Below, piece after piece: positions 29,624-32,782 of a stretch of 32,782 nucleotides of DNA. Within the stretch, counting starts at the first letter, position 1; each line of letters opens with the position of its first letter. The position numbers and the translations under genes were made by a program. The stretch covers positions 1 to 32,782 of the forward strand of contig CAYGDW010000025.1 in assembly GCA_964348755.1 (NCBI GenBank), given 5' to 3'. This DNA comes from UBA7960 sp964348755. GTDB lineage: Bacteria; Bacteroidota; Bacteroidia; Bacteroidales; UBA7960. A model generated the notes under the pieces. That model was not told where the DNA came from. It saw nothing but the letters and a program-made list of their open reading frames with translations, and ran no database searches.

Positions 29624-30382
29624 TTACCGTGCCGTATATCCACCATCCACTACCAAATTGCTTCCTGTAACCCATCGGGAGGCGTCGGAAAGCAGATACA
29701 CACAAGCGGCAGCCACATCCGGCGGCTCACCCAATCCTAAAGGATGAAGGCTTTTTATTTGACTGAGTGTATCTTCGTTTTGGCTGTAATGCGATTTTAG
29801 TGACATAGTGGAAACCACTACGCCAGGAGAAACACAGTTGACCCTGATTTTGCGAGGCGCCAGCTCTATGGCCATGGATTTGGCGGCTGCCAGCACTGCA
29901 CCCTTGGTCATAGCATAGAGCGACTTACCCGACTCGCCCACGGTGGCCATTACCGAGGTAATAAATACCAGGCTTCCGCCCTCTTTAGCTAAATTTGCAG
30001 GTTTGCTAAGAAGCCGGGCCAGATTAATGGCTCCCGATACATTGGTTTGGAAGAAAGCCTCCATCTTGTCGGGTTTCATCATGCGCAGGGGCAGGGTAGT
30101 GGAAATCCCTGCACTATTGATCATTCCGTGGAGTTTCCCTTTTTGGGATACCGCATTACTTATGGCCGCCTCCATTTCTTGGTAGTCAAGCAGGTCAACC
30201 GGGATGAACAGGTGTTTTTCAGGTTCCGGCAACATGCTCTGAGTCTCTCCGAGGCGATTTTTATCTCTCCCCAGACCAATAACCGTAGCTCCCATCTGGC
30301 TGCACAGCATGGCGCATTCACGGCCAATGCCTGAGGAGGTGCCGGTAATGAGTATGTTTTTGTTTTTTAGCGAAAAGAGCAT
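29624..30382 (-). CDS. SDR family NAD(P)-dependent oxidoreductase
   Basis: A 252-aa classical short-chain dehydrogenase. The nucleotide-binding motif TGTSSGIG is at 13-20, NSAGIS at 89-94, and the catalytic residues Ser143, Tyr156 and Lys160 are in ITSVMATVG...YAMTK. The C-terminus VTGSNLVVDGGYTAR is the classical ending. It resembles FabG-like ketoreductases. With the KAS III and the acyl carrier protein upstream on the same strand it could reduce an ACP-bound 3-keto acyl chain; a sugar-ketone substrate is the alternative. Its ATG is preceded immediately by a 7-base tandem repeat tract, and a four-helix-bundle gene intervenes before the KAS III gene. Confidence 0.88.
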   Translation of the reverse strand: MLFSLKNKNILITGTSSGIGRECAMLCSQMGATVIGLGRDKNRLGETQSMLPEPEKHLFIPVDLLDYQEMEAAISNAVSQKGKLHGMINSAGISTTLPLRMMKPDKMEAFFQTNVSGAINLARLLSKPANLAKEGGSLVFITSVMATVGESGKSLYAMTKGAVLAAAKSMAIELAPRKIRVNCVSPGVVVSTMSLKSHYSQNEDTLSQIKSLHPLGLGEPPDVAAACVYLLSDASRWVTGSNLVVDGGYTAR

Positions 30383-30407
30383 AGTTATGAGTTATGAGTT
30401 ATGAGTT
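30383..30407. repeat. 7-base tandem repeat (TAACTCA on the minus strand) before the SDR start codon
   Basis: More than three tandem copies of GTTATGA (plus strand) directly adjoin the SDR start codon. They replace the region where a ribosome-binding site would be. The unit is not a multiple of three, but the tract is outside the coding frame, so slippage would change spacing, not frame. Confidence 0.75.
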
Positions 30408-30412
30408 GGGGG

Positions 30413-30775
30413 TTAGCGAAAGAATTTTTCAGGGTTGGTGGTCATTGATATCAGGATCTTTCGAACTTCTTGGTATTCTGTTGTCAGGCGCTGGTGGGTT
30501 TCCTGGCTAAGGTATTGGTGGTCTTTGGCAAAGTCGAGCCAGACTTCAGTTTCGTATTCTTCGCCAAGGGAATCTATTAACTTGCTTACAAAGGCTTTCC
30601 TTGCCCAGGCTTCTGCAATGTTGGCCGCTACAGATCTTGATGATCGGCGGATCTGGTCCGTTAAAGCATATTTCTCCTCTTTGGGAAAATCCTTTGAAAC
30701 CTCAAAAACTTCCAGTGACAGCCGATACGCTTTTTGGTAAACGATTAAATCCCGAAAACCTTGAATTGTAGCCAT
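30413..30775 (-). CDS. Four helix bundle protein (S23/23S intervening-sequence family)
   Basis: A 120-aa helical protein: FRDLIVYQKAYRLSLEVFEVSKDFPKEEKYALTDQIRRSSRSVAANIAEA (6-55), then SLGEEYETEVWLDFAKDHQYLS. These are the hallmarks of the four-helix-bundle family first known from rRNA intervening sequences and widespread as single genes in Bacteroidota polysaccharide loci. Its function is unknown. It is flanked on both sides by inverted AACTCAT tandem tracts (30383-30407 and 30803-30841), which suggests that gene plus repeats moved into the SDR/KAS III operon as a unit. Confidence 0.88.
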   Translation of the reverse strand: MATIQGFRDLIVYQKAYRLSLEVFEVSKDFPKEEKYALTDQIRRSSRSVAANIAEAWARKAFVSKLIDSLGEEYETEVWLDFAKDHQYLSQETHQRLTTEYQEVRKILISMTTNPEKFFR

Positions 30776-30802
30776 TTGTGCTATTTCATGCTCAATACTT
30801 TC

Positions 30803-30892
30803 AACTCATAACTCATAACTCATAACTCACAACTCATCACTGTTTACTTATTACTCACCACCCATCTCTTATTTTTTACTCATCACTCACAA
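30803..30892. repeat. AACTCAT tandem repeat tract between four-helix-bundle and KAS III genes
   Basis: About five copies of AACTCAT/AACTCAC (30803-30841), then a degenerate continuation (TTACTCACCACCC, TACTCATCACTCACAACT) to the KAS III stop codon. It is the same unit as at 30383-30407, in inverted orientation relative to the four-helix-bundle gene. Confidence 0.75.
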
Positions 30893-31951
30893 CTAAACCT
30901 CAGCCAAATCACTCACCCTGCAATCCACCAAATCCAGCACGGCTGTTGCCCAGGAGAGGCCCACGCCGAAACCTGCCAGCAATAATTTTTTTCGGCCCAC
31001 GAGTGCATGTTGCAATTGGGTAGTAATGGTCAGGGGTATGGAAACAGACGATGTGTTGCCGAATTTTTCGAGCGATGATGGCACTTTCTCCAGATTGAGC
31101 TTCAGCTTTTTCATCAGATATTCGTTCATGTAGTTGTTGGCCTGATGAAACACAAAGTAATCGATCTGCTCCCTTTCGGTTTTCGAAAACTCATATATTT
31201 TCTTAAAGTCTTTGGGGATTTCGCGGATGACGAAGTTAAAAACATCGGGGCCGTTCATCTGCCCATGTTCCAGGCTTCGGATATTGCCATCTTCGTCCAC
31301 TACTTTTTCTATCACTGTTTCGGGTGAACTGGGCATGCGGTAGCCGCCAGCAGGTGCTATGATCAGATCATGCCGCGATCCGTCGGAGTTCAGGGAGAAG
31401 TAACTGGGGCCGTATTTTTCATTTCGTTCCACCATGGCAGCCACTGCTGCATCGCCAAACAGGAATGCCGTTTTGCGGTCTTTTTGCGAATAGGCCTTGG
31501 TGCGTGTTTCTCCATCGAGCAGCAAGGCCTTGCGGATACCCGTCTGCTGCATCAGCGCATACACTACCGAAAGGCCGTAAACAAAGCCTGAGCATCCAAG
31601 GTTGATATCGAAAGCCATGGTGATTTCAGGAAGTCCCAGGCGGTGCTGTAGGGTAATGGCGGTTGCCGGCATACGGTAGTCGGGGGTTTGCGAAACGAAT
31701 ACCAGCAGGTCGATCTCCATTCGGTCGATCTGGTTGTCGGCAAAGAGCCTTTCGGCGGCTGCAAAGCAGAGGTCTGAGGCGCATGTGGCCTCATCTGCGC
31801 GGCGGCGCTCTTTGATGCCAATCTTTTCGATTACTTCGGCCATGTTTTCCACACCCATGGTAGTTCCAAAAGCGTGGTTGTCAACAATCCGGGCCGGTAC
31901 TGCTGCGGCAAGGGCGGTGATTCCGGTGCTTTCAAATTTTAGTAGAGGCAT
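30893..31951 (-). CDS. 3-oxoacyl-ACP synthase III (KAS III/FabH-like)
   Basis: A 352-aa thiolase-fold enzyme with the Cys-His-Asn triad in sequence: Cys120 in DINLGCSGFVYG, His269 in YFVFHQANN, Asn299 in KFGNTSSVSIP. Family role: decarboxylative condensation of an acyl-CoA with malonyl-ACP. It is probably not the housekeeping FabH, since it is encoded next to its own acyl carrier protein and in an exopolysaccharide locus, where KAS III homologues can make or transfer acyl groups for sugar decoration. Its start codon follows directly after a GTGAGTT tandem repeat, and the acyl carrier protein stop is 31 bases upstream. Confidence 0.88.
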   Translation of the reverse strand: MPLLKFESTGITALAAAVPARIVDNHAFGTTMGVENMAEVIEKIGIKERRRADEATCASDLCFAAAERLFADNQIDRMEIDLLVFVSQTPDYRMPATAITLQHRLGLPEITMAFDINLGCSGFVYGLSVVYALMQQTGIRKALLLDGETRTKAYSQKDRKTAFLFGDAAVAAMVERNEKYGPSYFSLNSDGSRHDLIIAPAGGYRMPSSPETVIEKVVDEDGNIRSLEHGQMNGPDVFNFVIREIPKDFKKIYEFSKTEREQIDYFVFHQANNYMNEYLMKKLKLNLEKVPSSLEKFGNTSSVSIPLTITTQLQHALVGRKKLLLAGFGVGLSWATAVLDLVDCRVSDLAEV

Positions 31952-31952
31952 T

Positions 31953-31987
31953 TGTGAGTTGTGAGTTGTGAGTTGTTAGGAGTTATG
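31953..31987. repeat. GTGAGTT tandem repeat before the KAS III start codon
   Basis: Three copies of the 7-base unit GTGAGTT (CAACTCA on the minus strand) and a degenerate extension (GTTAGGAGTTATGG) fill the whole gap between the acyl carrier protein stop and the KAS III ATG, and slightly overlap the stop codon. Confidence 0.75.
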
Positions 31988-32213
31988 GTTTTTGGCGTTT
32001 TTTTACTTCGTCGATCAAGTCGGCCAGCGTTTTGATGCGGGCGAAGTCTTCGTTTTCAATCTCTACCCCATACTCATCATCGAGCATGGCTATGAGCGAC
32101 AGACGGCTGAGGGAGTTCCACTCGTCGTAATGGCGGAACTCATCGCTCAGTTGTGGTTCACGACCCTCAATCTCAAGGATTTCCTTAAACAGTTCAATGA
32201 ATTTTTCTTCCAT
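31983..32213 (-). CDS. Acyl carrier protein
   Basis: A 76-aa acidic helical protein with the phosphopantetheine site Ser34 in HYDEWNSLSRLSLIAMLDDEYGV. The canonical DSL is NSL here, as in specialised carriers of the WxSLS kind, and the rest fits an ACP (length about 75, acidic helix II, IKTLADLIDEV at the C-terminus). It carries the growing or activated acyl chain for the adjacent KAS III. A strong promoter lies upstream (32273-32303). It is one of three genes, with KAS III and SDR, that could form a small acyl module for sugar modification. Confidence 0.88.
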   Translation of the reverse strand: MEEKFIELFKEILEIEGREPQLSDEFRHYDEWNSLSRLSLIAMLDDEYGVEIENEDFARIKTLADLIDEVKKRQKP

Positions 32214-32272
32214 TGCAGATATAGTTTTTATGGCAAGTTAAATGTTTGCTTATATGGAAATTTTAGTACAAT

Positions 32273-32303
32273 CAAAAGTAATCAATTGCCCTCAGATCCC
32301 AAA
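32273..32303 (-). promoter_or_regulatory. Promoter of the acyl carrier protein operon
   Basis: On the minus strand TTTG (32303-32300), 19 bases, then TACTTTTG (32280-32273), a full match to the Bacteroidota consensus with ideal spacing. It overlaps the last codons of the sugar transferase gene and leaves a leader of about 50 bases before the ACP start. Confidence 0.6.
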
Positions 32304-32782
32304 AACTCGGACATCGTCATGGCAGGGGCGGTATTTATCCCCTCCCTCCGTATCACTTTCATTAGGGTAAGCCACAGGATTTTCAAATCCAATGCAAAGC
32401 TAAGATGATCTACATAATACACATCGTATTCAAACTTTTGCTGCCAGCTTATGGCATTTCTACCGTTTACCTGTGCCCAGCCGGTGATGCCGGGGCGAAC
32501 CTCGTGCCGGCGTGCCTGCCGCACATTGTACAAGGGCAGGTATTGCGGGAGCAACGGCCTTGGGCCAACCAGGCTCATATCGCCTTTGAGCACATTGATG
32601 AGTTGAGGGAGTTCGTCGAGGGATGTGCTGCGTACGATTTTGCCGATCGTTGTAAGCCGTTCTGCATCGGGCAGCAGGTTGCCGGCTGCATCGCGACGGT
32701 CGTTCATGGTTTTGAACTTATACAGCCTGAAAATGCGTGCATCCTTTCCTGGGCGCTCCTGGTAATAGAAAGGTTTACCCCT
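32282..32782 (-). CDS. Initiating sugar transferase (PglC-like), N-terminus cut by the window edge
   Basis: At least 166 residues in frame to the window edge: GKPFYYQERPGKDARIFRL, then the KFKTMN motif, the catalytic STSLDELPQL dyad, DMSLVGPRPLLPQYLPLYN, and RPGITGWAQVNGRN. This is a phosphoglycosyltransferase of the PglC/WcaJ type that starts glycan synthesis on undecaprenyl phosphate. The start lies beyond 32782; the ATG at 32707 is internal, because the reading frame with conserved family sequence continues upstream. It precedes the acyl carrier protein gene and is a different copy from the enzyme at 20042-20626. Confidence 0.9.
   Translation of the reverse strand, partial: RGKPFYYQERPGKDARIFRLYKFKTMNDRRDAAGNLLPDAERLTTIGKIVRSTSLDELPQLINVLKGDMSLVGPRPLLPQYLPLYNVRQARRHEVRPGITGWAQVNGRNAISWQQKFEYDVYYVDHLSFALDLKILWLTLMKVIRREGINTAPAMTMSEFLGSEGN

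Noticed and set aside
30803..30892. CRISPR-like array in the AACTCAT tandem tract
   Set aside because: A simple 7-base tandem repeat with no spacers and no cas genes in the window.

Overview
The window comes from a member of the Bacteroidota, probably an environmental Bacteroidales or Marinilabiliales-like bacterium. Four things point there: type IX secretion (T9SS) C-terminal sorting domains, start-proximal TAnnTTTG promoter elements, a DUF5916 outer-membrane-type protein, and the four-helix-bundle and dispersed intergenic repeats common in that phylum. No tRNA, rRNA or CRISPR array was seen. All functions are inferred from reading protein motifs by eye; no database search was run.

Layout. 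(1) 1-1769: the 3' end of a T9SS cargo gene; two tiny secreted proteins (77 and 70 aa) that share a glycine-rich, exosortase-type C-terminal sorting signal; an orphan T9SS sorting-domain remnant; and a repeat-rich stretch with a MITE-like element. (2) 1770-5334, minus strand: housekeeping genes for an amidophosphoribosyltransferase, a PHP-type histidinol phosphatase and uridine kinase. (3) 5506-12886: a RiPP-like and exosortase island. It holds a NTP_transf_5 nucleotidyltransferase, a PqqD-like/PRMT-like methyltransferase fusion, an asparagine-synthetase-like lasso cyclase without its glutaminase cysteine, a previously uncalled 46-aa lasso-type precursor with its own promoter, an HPr-kinase-like protein, a polytopic membrane protein, and exosortase 1. 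(4) 12978-15761: a large T9SS cargo protein. (5) 16156-32782, minus strand: a long extracellular polysaccharide/exosortase locus. Genes present are exosortase 2, two FemAB/GNAT proteins, a polysaccharide deacetylase, two initiating sugar transferases, lasso B2 and B1 (PqqD) proteins, a YdcF protein, a CapD-type dehydratase, a DegT aminotransferase, a PglD/NeuD-type acetyltransferase, an SDR, a ketoacyl-ACP synthase III and an acyl carrier protein.

How the genes may fit together. The sugar genes (CapD, DegT, acetyltransferase, sugar transferase) form a bacillosamine-like UDP-amino-sugar route that starts a lipid-linked glycan. The KAS III, ACP and SDR genes could supply an acyl group. The FemAB and deacetylase genes are of the kind that accompany exosortase loci in Proteobacteria, and the two exosortases could process the two mini-proteins.

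The most notable observation is a complete but dispersed set of lasso-peptide functions (precursor, B1, B2, C) plus the kinase and nucleotidyltransferase typical of tailoring in lasso clusters. The set is interleaved with the exosortase/polysaccharide locus, and the precursor at 9800-9940 (minus) has a recognisable leader motif and a candidate 20-residue core with Glu at position 8.
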